DNA of 5,573 nt from Sphingobacterium thalpophilum (GCA_943325255.2 CALPOS020000151.1:1-5573); one strand, 5' to 3'. Positions 1-5,434 are shown, counted from the first letter of the stretch. Notes: generated by a model from the sequence alone, not told the origin. Numbers and translations are program-made.

Positions 1-324
1 AATCAAGAAGTGCTTCAAGCCATGTTGCCAGTAATGGACGATTTTGACAGGGCTTTGGTTGAAATCAAAAAATCAGAAGACGATGTCTTGCTTCAAGGCG
101 TGGAGTTGATTTACGAAAAACTAAAATCGACATTGGTTTCCAAAGGACTTGAAGAAGTTGCTGTAAAAGCCGGAGATATTTTCAACGCCGATTTTGCAGA
201 AGCCATTACACAAATACCAGCGCCTTCTCCAAATCTGAAAGGAAAAATTGTTGATGTTATCGAAAAAGGGTACAAATTAGGGGATAAGATCATTCGTTTT
301 CCGAAGGTAGTTATTGGTAATTAA
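1..324 (+). CDS. grpE: GrpE, nucleotide-exchange factor of DnaK (5'-truncated by window)
   Basis: C-terminal 107 codons of GrpE, the cytoplasmic factor that releases ADP from DnaK. The reading frame is open from base 1, so the start lies outside the window; the GTG at 10 is an internal valine, not a start. The visible part begins in the long dimerising helix (LPVMDDFDRAL, the equivalent of the usual LLPVLDNFERAL) and ends with the beta-domain that contacts the DnaK nucleotide-binding domain (KGYKLGDKIIRFPKVVIGN, close to the family signature G-[FY]-x3-[DEG]-x2-[LIVM]-[RI]). One oddity: the family signature normally has His or Met in the DxxHEA-like stretch, and here it reads DFAEA, with alanine. 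dnaJ follows after 51 bases with no terminator between them, so the two are probably cotranscribed. Identification is firm. Confidence 0.96.
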   Translation, partial: NQEVLQAMLPVMDDFDRALVEIKKSEDDVLLQGVELIYEKLKSTLVSKGLEEVAVKAGDIFNADFAEAITQIPAPSPNLKGKIVDVIEKGYKLGDKIIRFPKVVIGN

Positions 325-339
325 AAACCGTTCTAATAG

Positions 340-363
340 CAATTCAAGTCGAAAGACTAATTG
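340..363 (+). promoter_or_regulatory. Small hairpin with GAAA tetraloop between grpE and dnaJ
   Basis: CAATT (340-344) pairs with AATTG (359-363) and AGTC (347-350) pairs with GACT (355-358). The loop is GAAA and there is a two-base bulge (CA, 345-346). The C-GAAA-G closure is of the GNRA type, which is stable in RNA. The hairpin ends 12 bases before the dnaJ ATG. It is not followed by a T-tract, so it is not a terminator. It could be an mRNA processing or stability element, or chance. That it folds is seen in the sequence; a role is inference. Confidence 0.35.
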
Positions 364-375
364 AAAAAAATTAAA

Positions 376-1488
376 ATGAAAAAAGATTTTTACGAAATAT
401 TAGGGATTTCCAAAAGTGCGTCAGAGGCTGAAATCAAAAAGGCCTATCGCAAAAAAGCCATTGAATTTCACCCTGATAAAAATCCAGGCAACAAAGAAGC
501 AGAGGAAAACTTTAAGGCAGCTGCAGAAGCGTATGAAGTTCTCAGTGATCCTCAAAAGAAAGCCAAATATGATCAGTACGGACATCAAGCATTTGATGGT
601 GCTGGCGGTTTCGGTGGCGGTCATGGTGGCATGAATATGGAAGATATCTTTAGCCAGTTTGGCGATATTTTCGGCGGTGCGTTTGGTGGTGGATTCGGCG
701 GAAATTCTGGAGGTCAACGTCGAATGAAAGGAAGTAATCTCCGCATCAAAGTAAAACTGACTCTAGAAGAAGTTGCCAATGGGGTTGAGAAAAAAGTAAA
801 GGTAAAACGCAAAGTTCAAGCTCCTGGAGTAAGTTACAAAACTTGTTCTACCTGTAACGGACAAGGTCAAGTGATGCGCGTAACCAATACGATATTAGGA
901 AGAATGCAATCTGCTTCTACTTGTCCAACTTGCGGCGGTTCCGGTCAAATATTAGATAAAAAACCTGCCAATGCAGATGCGCAAGGGATGTTATTGGAGG
1001 ACGAAACCGTTTCGATCAAGATTCCAGCTGGCGTAGTAGATGGGATGCAACTTAAAGTTGCTAACAAAGGAAATGATGCTCCCGGAAATGGTATTCCAGG
1101 TGATTTGATTGTTGCCATTGAAGAAGCGGAACACGAATTTTTGAAACGTGAAGGTGAAAACCTACATTTCGACTTATACATCAGTTTTGCAGAAGCAGTG
1201 CTGGGTGTTTCGAAAGATATCGATGCGGTCAACGGAAAAGTGCGTATCAAATTGGAAGAAGGAATTCAGTCTGGCAAGATCCTTCGACTCAAAGGCAAAG
1301 GTATTCCAAGTCTAAATGGTTATGGAACAGGTGATTTGCTAGTGCATATCAATGTTTGGACACCCAAGACTTTAAACAAAGAACAAAAGCAGTTTTTCGA
1401 GAAAAATTTGAACGACGAAAACTTTATTCCGCAACCGGAAAAAAGCGACAAATCTTTTTTCGAAAAAGTTAAAGATATGTTTTCATAA
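376..1488 (+). CDS. dnaJ: DnaJ (Hsp40) co-chaperone with a reduced zinc-binding domain
   Basis: Cytoplasmic J-protein that delivers substrates to DnaK and stimulates its ATPase; 370 aa, normal for DnaJ. Domains: J domain about 4-70 with the HPD motif at 32-34; Gly/Phe-rich region about 73-113 with two DIF motifs (90-92, 97-99); zinc region about 157-190; then the two C-terminal substrate-binding domains and a short tail. Only two CxxCxGxG motifs are present, CSTCNGQG (157-164) and CPTCGGSG (183-190), where classical DnaJ has four. These four cysteines are the only ones in the protein. Spacing and flanking sequence fit motifs 2 and 3 (zinc centre II); motifs 1 and 4 (centre I) are replaced by cysteine-free sequence, for example KKPANADAQGM at 195-205. 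The ATG at 376 is chosen over an in-frame TTG at 361 because the J domain normally begins right after this Met. The gene follows grpE, and a terminator lies 67 bases after the stop. Confidence 0.97.
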   Translation: MKKDFYEILGISKSASEAEIKKAYRKKAIEFHPDKNPGNKEAEENFKAAAEAYEVLSDPQKKAKYDQYGHQAFDGAGGFGGGHGGMNMEDIFSQFGDIFGGAFGGGFGGNSGGQRRMKGSNLRIKVKLTLEEVANGVEKKVKVKRKVQAPGVSYKTCSTCNGQGQVMRVTNTILGRMQSASTCPTCGGSGQILDKKPANADAQGMLLEDETVSIKIPAGVVDGMQLKVANKGNDAPGNGIPGDLIVAIEEAEHEFLKREGENLHFDLYISFAEAVLGVSKDIDAVNGKVRIKLEEGIQSGKILRLKGKGIPSLNGYGTGDLLVHINVWTPKTLNKEQKQFFEKNLNDENFIPQPEKSDKSFFEKVKDMFS

Positions 1489-1504
1489 ATCGAAAAAAAT
1501 ATTT

Positions 1505-1512
1505 TATATTTG
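1505..1512 (+). promoter_or_regulatory. Possible Bacteroidetes -7 box (TATATTTG)
   Basis: This is an exact match to TAnnTTTG, the -7 element described for Flavobacterium. It lies 16 bases past the dnaJ stop. I see no TTG at the expected -33 distance, so the match may be chance in AT-rich DNA. If used, transcription would start near 1518-1520 and run into the terminator at 1556-1589, giving an RNA of about 70 nt. Confidence 0.25.
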
Positions 1513-1516
1513 AATC

Positions 1517-1534
1517 ATACTAGGTAACTAGTAT
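1517..1534 (+). repeat. Perfect 7-bp inverted repeat downstream of dnaJ
   Basis: ATACTAG (1517-1523) and CTAGTAT (1528-1534) are exact reverse complements around a GTAA spacer; in RNA the loop is GUAA, a GNRA tetraloop. The T-rich TTCTTTTT follows, so it might be a weak first terminator of the grpE-dnaJ transcript, the 5' hairpin of a small RNA, or a protein-binding palindrome. The stem has only two G-C pairs and is less convincing as a terminator than the one at 1556. Confidence 0.4.
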
Positions 1535-1555
1535 TTCTTTTTCATAGCAATTTTT

Positions 1556-1589
1556 CCCATCCTTGTGCAAATAAGGGTGGGTTTTTTTT
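1556..1589 (+). terminator. Rho-independent terminator after dnaJ
   Basis: CCCATCCTT (1556-1564) pairs with AAGGGTGGG (1573-1581) as a 9-bp stem with a single G-U pair and an 8-base loop (1565-1572), followed directly by eight T (1582-1589). It sits 67 bases after the dnaJ stop and closes the grpE-dnaJ transcript before the ABC transporter genes. Confidence 0.88.
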
Positions 1590-1619
1590 AGCAGGACAAT
1601 TCATGTTGTAACATTTACT

Positions 1620-1627
1620 TACTTTTA
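1620..1627 (+). promoter_or_regulatory. Candidate -7 promoter box for the ABC transporter operon
   Basis: TACTTTTA matches the Flavobacterium -7 consensus TAnnTTTG except at the last base. It lies between the dnaJ terminator and the ATPase gene, where a promoter is needed, and would leave an A-rich leader of about 40 nt. The nearest upstream TTG (1606-1608) is only 11 bases away, shorter than the spacing usually described, so the -33 part is not convincing. No Shine-Dalgarno sequence precedes the ATG at 1672. Confidence 0.35.
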
Positions 1628-1671
1628 CACACAAACGTCCAAAAACGCAACAAACAATAATAAACAAACGC

Positions 1672-2604
1672 ATGGGTAATATTCTTGAAGTTCAAAATGT
1701 AGTCAAACAATATGGCGACTATGTTGCACTCAATAAAGTATCACTAACCGTCCCGAAAGGAAGCATCTACGGACTTCTTGGCCCGAATGGCGCCGGAAAA
1801 ACTTCACTCATTCGAATTATCAATCAGATTACCATGCCCGATTCTGGGTCAGTCATCTTCGACGGTGAAACGCTTAAACCACAGCATGTGCAATATATCG
1901 GCTATCTTCCCGAAGAACGTGGTTTGTATAAATCAATGAAAGTGGGCGAGCAATGTCTTTATTTGGCGCAAATGAAAGGTTTGTCTAAAGCCGAAGCTAC
2001 TGCACAATTAAAATATTGGTTCGATCGACTAGAAATTCAAGGCTGGTGGAACAAAAAAATTCAGGAACTTTCCAAAGGAATGGCGCAGAAAATCCAGTTT
2101 GTCGTTTGTGTTTTGCATAAACCCAAATTGCTGATTTTTGACGAACCATTTTCTGGCTTCGATCCAGTGAATGCCAACATCATCAAAGACGAAATTCTTG
2201 AACTCAAAAGACAAGGGTCGACCATTATTTTTTCTACGCATCGTATGGAAAGTGTTGAGGAACTTTGCGATGATATTGCTTTAATTCATCAATCCAACAA
2301 ACTCATCGAAGGAAAACTGACCGATGTCAAGAAACAATACCGTACCAACAGTTTTGAGGTCGGCATTCTTACGGACAATGTAGAAGGATTAATGTACGAT
2401 ATCACTCAAAAATTTACCGTTGGTCAAACCGATTTTAAATCGCTCAATGACGAACTCAAACTTAAAGTTGAATTGGGCAGCGCCACGCCAAATGAGCTAC
2501 TTCACATTTTAACACAACGGGGACAAGTCACGCATTTTATGGAGAAAATCCCGAGCGTCAATGATATTTTCATCCAAACCGTAACAGATAATAAAAGACA
2601 ATAA
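1672..2604 (+). CDS. ABC transporter ATP-binding protein (NatA-like, ABC-2 exporter type)
   Basis: Cytoplasmic ATPase subunit, 310 aa, expected to drive export through the permease encoded next. Motifs: A-loop region YGDYVAL (14-20), Walker A GPNGAGKT (37-44), a Q-loop region reading GYLPEERGLY (77-86), ABC signature LSKGMAQK (133-140), Walker B LLIFDEP (153-159) with catalytic Glu158, D-loop SGFDP (161-165) and switch His190. All catalytic residues are present. LPEERGLY, with Glu where many ABC ATPases have Gln, is usual in the NatA-type subgroup. After about residue 215 comes a C-terminal extension of the DUF4162 type that this subgroup often carries. The ATG at 1672 puts the first beta-strand (ILEVQNVVKQYG) at the normal distance. 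The permease begins 65 bases after the stop. Substrate is unknown: NatAB of Bacillus exports Na+, but this homology does not establish that here. Confidence 0.93.
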   Translation: MGNILEVQNVVKQYGDYVALNKVSLTVPKGSIYGLLGPNGAGKTSLIRIINQITMPDSGSVIFDGETLKPQHVQYIGYLPEERGLYKSMKVGEQCLYLAQMKGLSKAEATAQLKYWFDRLEIQGWWNKKIQELSKGMAQKIQFVVCVLHKPKLLIFDEPFSGFDPVNANIIKDEILELKRQGSTIIFSTHRMESVEELCDDIALIHQSNKLIEGKLTDVKKQYRTNSFEVGILTDNVEGLMYDITQKFTVGQTDFKSLNDELKLKVELGSATPNELLHILTQRGQVTHFMEKIPSVNDIFIQTVTDNKRQ

Positions 2605-2611
2605 AAAATCC

Positions 2612-2639
2612 AAATTCCAATCTTGACAGTGTGGAATTT
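2612..2639 (+). repeat. 8-bp inverted repeat between ATPase and permease genes
   Basis: AAATTCCA (2612-2619) and TGGAATTT (2632-2639) are exact reverse complements with a 12-base spacer. The flanks hold related degenerate units (AAATCC just before, ATTTCAAATT after), so this looks like a decayed short-period array with opposed arms, the same layout as the repeats at 3983-4191 and 5372-5427 but with another unit. There is no T-tract, so it is not a terminator, and the two genes can still be one transcript. Confidence 0.5.
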
Positions 2640-2669
2640 AGCATTTCAAATTAGATAATTTCCCAATTT

Positions 2670-3971
2670 ATGAGCATCATTTCCCTAATTATAAAAAGAG
2701 AATTCATTGCCAAAGTGCGCAACAAGTCGTTCATTGTAATGACGTTCTTGAGTCCATTGCTATTTGTTGGTATCGCCGCATTCGTTGGTTATTTAGGTTC
2801 ACTAAAAGCCGATGTGAAGCAAATCGCCATCCACGATGAGACCGGTATTTTTGTCAATGAATTTAAAAACTCGGAAGAATTTCATTACCTAAATATGTCC
2901 AACGTCGACATGAAGGTGTTACAAGACAGTTTGGTTTCCGAAAGCTTCGAAGGCTTACTTTTTATTCCAAAAGCGGGTGATTATAATTTGCTCCAAGACA
3001 AAATTCAATATCTTTCTAATGACAGTCCAAGTATCACATTTCTGGCCGATACGGAAGATATCATTGCCAAAAAACTCACCAAACTCAATTTCGAGAAAGC
3101 GCAACTCGACACCATAGCCATTCAAAAAGCACAAGCGGACATCAATATCAAAGTGGCGAAATCTACCGGAGAAGAATCGCTCAAAGGACTCAATGAAATC
3201 AAAATTGCCATCGGCGGCGCGTTCGGTTATCTCATCATGATGTTTATCATCATCTACGGCAATATGGTCATGCGCTCGGTCATTGAAGAAAAAACCAACC
3301 GTATTATCGAAATTATCATTTCCTCCGTAAAACCTTTTCAATTGATGATGGGGAAAATTATTGGAACCTCGTTGGCTGGAATTTTACAGTTTGTCATTTG
3401 GGCCATTATCGGGCTGGCGCTGATGTTTGGGTCGTCGTATTTCTTAGGAATTAATGCTGCTCCAAGCGCTAAAGTACCACCTGAGATGATGCAACAAGCG
3501 CAGGAACAATTTTCAACAATCCAATTGTATATGAGGGAATTATGGAACTTGCCTATCGCAACCATTATTATTTGTTTTATCCTTTATTTTATCGGCGGTT
3601 ATTTCCTTTACAGCTCATTTTATGCTGCCATCGGAGCTGCGGTTGATAACGAAACCGATTCACAACAATTTCTCCTGCCGATTATCATGCCTTTAATTTT
3701 GGGCGTTTACATCGGATTTTTTACCGTAATCAATGATCCGCACGGCAACATCGCGACCATTTTTTCTATGATTCCACTCACCTCACCAATCGTCATGTTG
3801 ATGCGCATTCCGTTTGGCGTGCCGTGGTGGCAAATTGTGTTGTCGATTACGATTCTTTTCGCAACGTTTGTTGGGGTGGTTTGGTTCGCCTCAAAAATTT
3901 ACCGTGTCGGAATTCTGATGTATGGCAAAAAACCAACTTGGAAGGAGTTGTATAAATGGCTGAAATATTAG
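2670..3971 (+). CDS. ABC-2 type transporter permease (NatB-like)
   Basis: Inner-membrane subunit of the exporter, 433 aa. The N-terminus (IIKREFIAKVRNKSFIVMTFLSPLL) is typical of NatB-like ABC-2 permeases: a basic cytoplasmic start, then TM1 about 21-43. A large loop (about 44-178), expected in the periplasm, follows. Then TM2 about 179-200, the cytoplasmic motif EEKTNRIIEIIISS (206-219) followed by KPFQLMMGKIIG, TM3 about 231-255, and a second loop (260-294) rich in Pro, Met and Gln. Further hydrophobic segments lie at about 295-320, 335-354, 361-378 and 388-408, with a basic C-terminus inside. SMIPLTSPIVMLMRIPFG (366-383) matches the conserved late motif of the ABC-2 family (ABC2_membrane_3 type). 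It most likely pairs with the ATPase just upstream. The segment count is by eye and approximate. The substrate cannot be read from sequence. Confidence 0.92.
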   Translation: MSIISLIIKREFIAKVRNKSFIVMTFLSPLLFVGIAAFVGYLGSLKADVKQIAIHDETGIFVNEFKNSEEFHYLNMSNVDMKVLQDSLVSESFEGLLFIPKAGDYNLLQDKIQYLSNDSPSITFLADTEDIIAKKLTKLNFEKAQLDTIAIQKAQADINIKVAKSTGEESLKGLNEIKIAIGGAFGYLIMMFIIIYGNMVMRSVIEEKTNRIIEIIISSVKPFQLMMGKIIGTSLAGILQFVIWAIIGLALMFGSSYFLGINAAPSAKVPPEMMQQAQEQFSTIQLYMRELWNLPIATIIICFILYFIGGYFLYSSFYAAIGAAVDNETDSQQFLLPIIMPLILGVYIGFFTVINDPHGNIATIFSMIPLTSPIVMLMRIPFGVPWWQIVLSITILFATFVGVVWFASKIYRVGILMYGKKPTWKELYKWLKY

Positions 3972-3982
3972 TAAGAGAGTCT

Positions 3983-4011
3983 CTGAGTAACTGAGTGGCT
4001 GAGTTGCTGAG
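3983..4011 (+). repeat. Left octamer array (CTGAGTNN units)
   Basis: Three full and one partial 8-base unit: CTGAGTAA, CTGAGTGG, CTGAGTTG, CTGAG. Eight T follow (4012-4019). The array begins 11 bases after the permease stop codon, and the bases just before it (GAGAGTCT) look like a degraded further unit. The last part, 4001-4013, is an exact reverse complement of 4179-4191, so this is one arm of a large inverted repeat. The T8 run has no stem directly in front of it and is not a standard intrinsic terminator. Confidence 0.85.
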
Positions 4012-4019
4012 TTTTTTTT

Positions 4020-4080
4020 GGGAGCCGGGAACCTGCTTTCCGCAGTGCGCGGCACTTAGCTCCAATCAGGGCTAGGGTTT
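4020..4080. repeat. GC-richer hairpin block inside the octamer arms (possible dispersed intergenic element)
   Basis: This block is clearly GC-richer than its flanks. GGAGC (4021-4025) pairs with GCTCC (4059-4063). Inside are AGTGC-GCG-GCAC T (4044-4056, 5-bp stem, 3-base loop) and the alternative CTGC/GCAG (4033-4036/4042-4045). The right edge is AATCAGGGCTAGGG. Read on the - strand it starts CCCTAGCCCTGATTGGAGC and later has GCGGAAAGCAGG. From memory this resembles a recurring intergenic element of Flavobacteriaceae (CCCTAGCCC-GAT...GCGGAAAGC...); that is recall and unverified. No open reading frame with coding character covers it. Confidence 0.5.
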
Positions 4081-4137
4081 TGCGATAATATTCAAAATCA
4101 AAATATAATTGATGACTTCTCTTCCAAACTAACTCAC

Positions 4138-4145
4138 TAAATTTG
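4138..4145 (+). promoter_or_regulatory. Candidate promoter -7 box for the sigma-54 regulator gene
   Basis: TAAATTTG is an exact match to the Flavobacterium -7 consensus TAnnTTTG, 51 bases before the ATG at 4197. The nearest TTG (4109-4111) is 26 bases upstream, a little further than the spacing usually described, so the -33 element is weak. Transcription would begin about 4150, giving a leader of roughly 45 nt made almost entirely of the octamer array 4155-4191. Confidence 0.45.
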
Positions 4146-4154
4146 CGACACAAT

Positions 4155-4191
4155 AACTCAGTAACTAAGTAACCCAGTAACTCAGCAACTC
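4155..4191 (+). repeat. Right octamer array (AACTCAGT units)
   Basis: Four full and one partial 8-base unit: AACTCAGT, AACTAAGT, AACCCAGT, AACTCAGC, AACTC. It ends five bases (AAAAA) before the ATG at 4197, so it makes up the 5' leader of the regulator gene. It is the reverse complement, in unit sequence, of the array at 3983-4011; the best exact match is 13 bp (4179-4191 with 4001-4013). The units touch each other without spacers, which rules out a CRISPR array. Confidence 0.85.
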
Positions 4192-4196
4192 AAAAA

Positions 4197-5360
4197 ATGC
4201 CCAAAATACTAATCATCGAAGACGAAGCTTCCATCAGAAGAGTATTAATTAAAATACTATCCGAAGAAAGCAGCACTTATAACGTTGAAGAAGCCGAAGA
4301 TGGCATGCAAGGCTTCGAAAAAATCAAAAATACCGATTACGATTTGGTGCTTTGCGATATCAAAATGCCAAAAATGGACGGTGTCGAATTGCTTGAAGCC
4401 GTCAAAAAAATAAAACCTGAAATTCCGATGGTCATGATTTCTGGTCATGGTGATATGGAAACTGCTATCAACGCCATGCGATTGGGTGCGTTTGATTATA
4501 TATCCAAACCACCAGATTTAAATCGTTTGCTCAACACGGTCCGCAATGCCTTAGACAAAAAGCAACTCGTCGTTGAGAATAAAATTCTCAAGAAAATCGT
4601 CGGAAAGAAATACGAGATGATTGGCGAGAGTGATCCTATCAATCATATCAAACTCATGATTGAGAAAGTTGCCCAAACCGACGCGCGCGTTTTAATCACG
4701 GGACCAAACGGAACCGGAAAGGAATTGGTTGCGCATCAACTGCACGATAAAAGCGATCGTTGTAATTTTCCATTAATAGAGGTCAATTGTGCTGCGATCC
4801 CAAGTGAACTCATCGAAAGCGAATTGTTCGGGCATGTCAAAGGTGCCTTTACCTCTGCGGTTCGCGACCGTGCTGGAAAGTTTGAAGCTGCCGATGGAGG
4901 TACTATTTTTCTAGATGAAATCGGCGATATGAGTTTGGCTGCGCAAGCCAAAGTACTGCGCGCTCTGCAGGAAAGTTTGATTCAAAGAGTTGGAGCGGAT
5001 AAAGATATTAAAGTCAACGTGCGCGTAGTAGCTGCAACCAACAAAGATTTGAAAAAGGAAATCGAAGAAGGTCGATTCCGTGAAGATTTATACCACAGAC
5101 TAGCGGTTATCCTAATAAAAGTTCCCGCATTAAACGAACGTCGCGACGATATTCCATTGCTCATCGAGCATTTTACACAAAGTATTGCTGCAGACCAAGG
5201 AACTTCACCAAAGACTTTTTCGGAAGCAGCGATTCAGTTGTTGCAAGAATACGATTGGACGGGAAATATCCGCGAATTGAGAAATGTAGTCGAGCGATTG
5301 ATTATCTTGGGCGGAAATGAAATTTCTGAAACCGATGTAAAACTGTTCGCAAGTAAGTAA
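4197..5360 (+). CDS. Response regulator with sigma-54 AAA+ domain, no Fis-type DNA-binding domain
   Basis: NtrC-like protein, 387 aa. The receiver domain (about 1-120) has acidic residues Glu8 and Asp9, phosphoacceptor Asp54 (CDIKMPKMDG), Ser82 and Lys104. The AAA+ sigma-54 domain (about 139-372) has Walker A GPNGTGKE (169-176), the sigma-54 contact loop GAFTSA (216-221), Walker B GGTIFLDEIG (234-243), sensor I ATN (280-282), arginine-finger region FREDLYHRL (294-302) and sensor II GNIREL (356-361). Two things are unusual. The loop is normally GAFTGA; here the fifth residue is Ser. The protein stops about 26 residues after sensor II, where NtrC relatives go on into a Fis-type helix-turn-helix; only 74 bases of repeat DNA follow, so no domain is hidden by a frameshift. 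It should hydrolyse ATP on phosphorylation, but how it is targeted to promoters, if at all, is open. No histidine kinase lies in the window. I recall similarly short Flavobacterium homologues (unverified). Confidence 0.93.
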   Translation: MPKILIIEDEASIRRVLIKILSEESSTYNVEEAEDGMQGFEKIKNTDYDLVLCDIKMPKMDGVELLEAVKKIKPEIPMVMISGHGDMETAINAMRLGAFDYISKPPDLNRLLNTVRNALDKKQLVVENKILKKIVGKKYEMIGESDPINHIKLMIEKVAQTDARVLITGPNGTGKELVAHQLHDKSDRCNFPLIEVNCAAIPSELIESELFGHVKGAFTSAVRDRAGKFEAADGGTIFLDEIGDMSLAAQAKVLRALQESLIQRVGADKDIKVNVRVVAATNKDLKKEIEEGRFREDLYHRLAVILIKVPALNERRDDIPLLIEHFTQSIAADQGTSPKTFSEAAIQLLQEYDWTGNIRELRNVVERLIILGGNEISETDVKLFASK

Positions 5361-5371
5361 AAATGTTCTCG

Positions 5372-5427
5372 GTTATCAGTTGTCCGTTATGAGTTTAACC
5401 GACAACCAACAACCGACTACCGACAAC
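5372..5427. repeat. Heptamer arrays in opposed orientation before the helicase gene
   Basis: Left arm: GTTATCA, GTTGTCC, GTTATGA (5372-5392), then GTTTAAC as a spacer. Right arm: CGACAAC, CAACAAC, CGACTAC, CGACAAC (5400-5427). The right units are reverse-complement versions of the left units. The longest exact pairing is 7 bp, AGTTGTC (5378-5384) with GACAACT (5422-5428); the whole can fold as a long imperfect hairpin. It fills nearly all of the 74-base gap and ends seven bases before the helicase ATG. No T-tract follows, so it is not a typical terminator. Confidence 0.8.
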
Positions 5428-5434
5428 TAATAAA

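Noticed and set aside
10..12. GTG as start of grpE
   Set aside because: The frame is open to base 1 and the protein begins mid-domain; GrpE is usually 180-200 aa, so the start lies upstream of the window.
361..375. In-frame TTG start for dnaJ, five codons upstream of the ATG
   Set aside because: The J domain starts right after the ATG at 376 (MKKDFYEILG), as in other DnaJ proteins, and TTG would add residues KKIK with no family support.
2955..3341. 128-codon open frame on the - strand opposite the permease gene
   Set aside because: It lies wholly inside a well-supported conserved gene, has a low-complexity His/Phe/Asp-rich translation and no recognisable family.
4007..4019. Intrinsic terminator ending in T8 after the permease gene
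   Set aside because: No GC-rich stem immediately precedes the T run; the only partner for CTGAG is over 160 bases downstream.
4045..4065. Sigma-54 promoter (GGCAC at 4051-4055)
   Set aside because: No TTGC-type -12 element at the right distance; the GGCAC is explained by the AGTGC/GCACT hairpin.
3847..4153. Two - strand open frames (3847-4065 and 3968-4153) crossing the repeat gap
   Set aside because: One overlaps the permease 3' end and both read through the octamer and hairpin sequence; translations are repeat-derived and show no domain.
4155..4191. CRISPR array
   Set aside because: Units are 8 bases and directly adjacent without spacers, and there are no cas genes.
5361..5434. Frameshifted Fis domain continuing the sigma-54 regulator
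   Set aside because: Only 74 bases separate the genes and they consist of heptamer repeats; too short for a Fis helix-turn-helix of about 40 residues plus linker.
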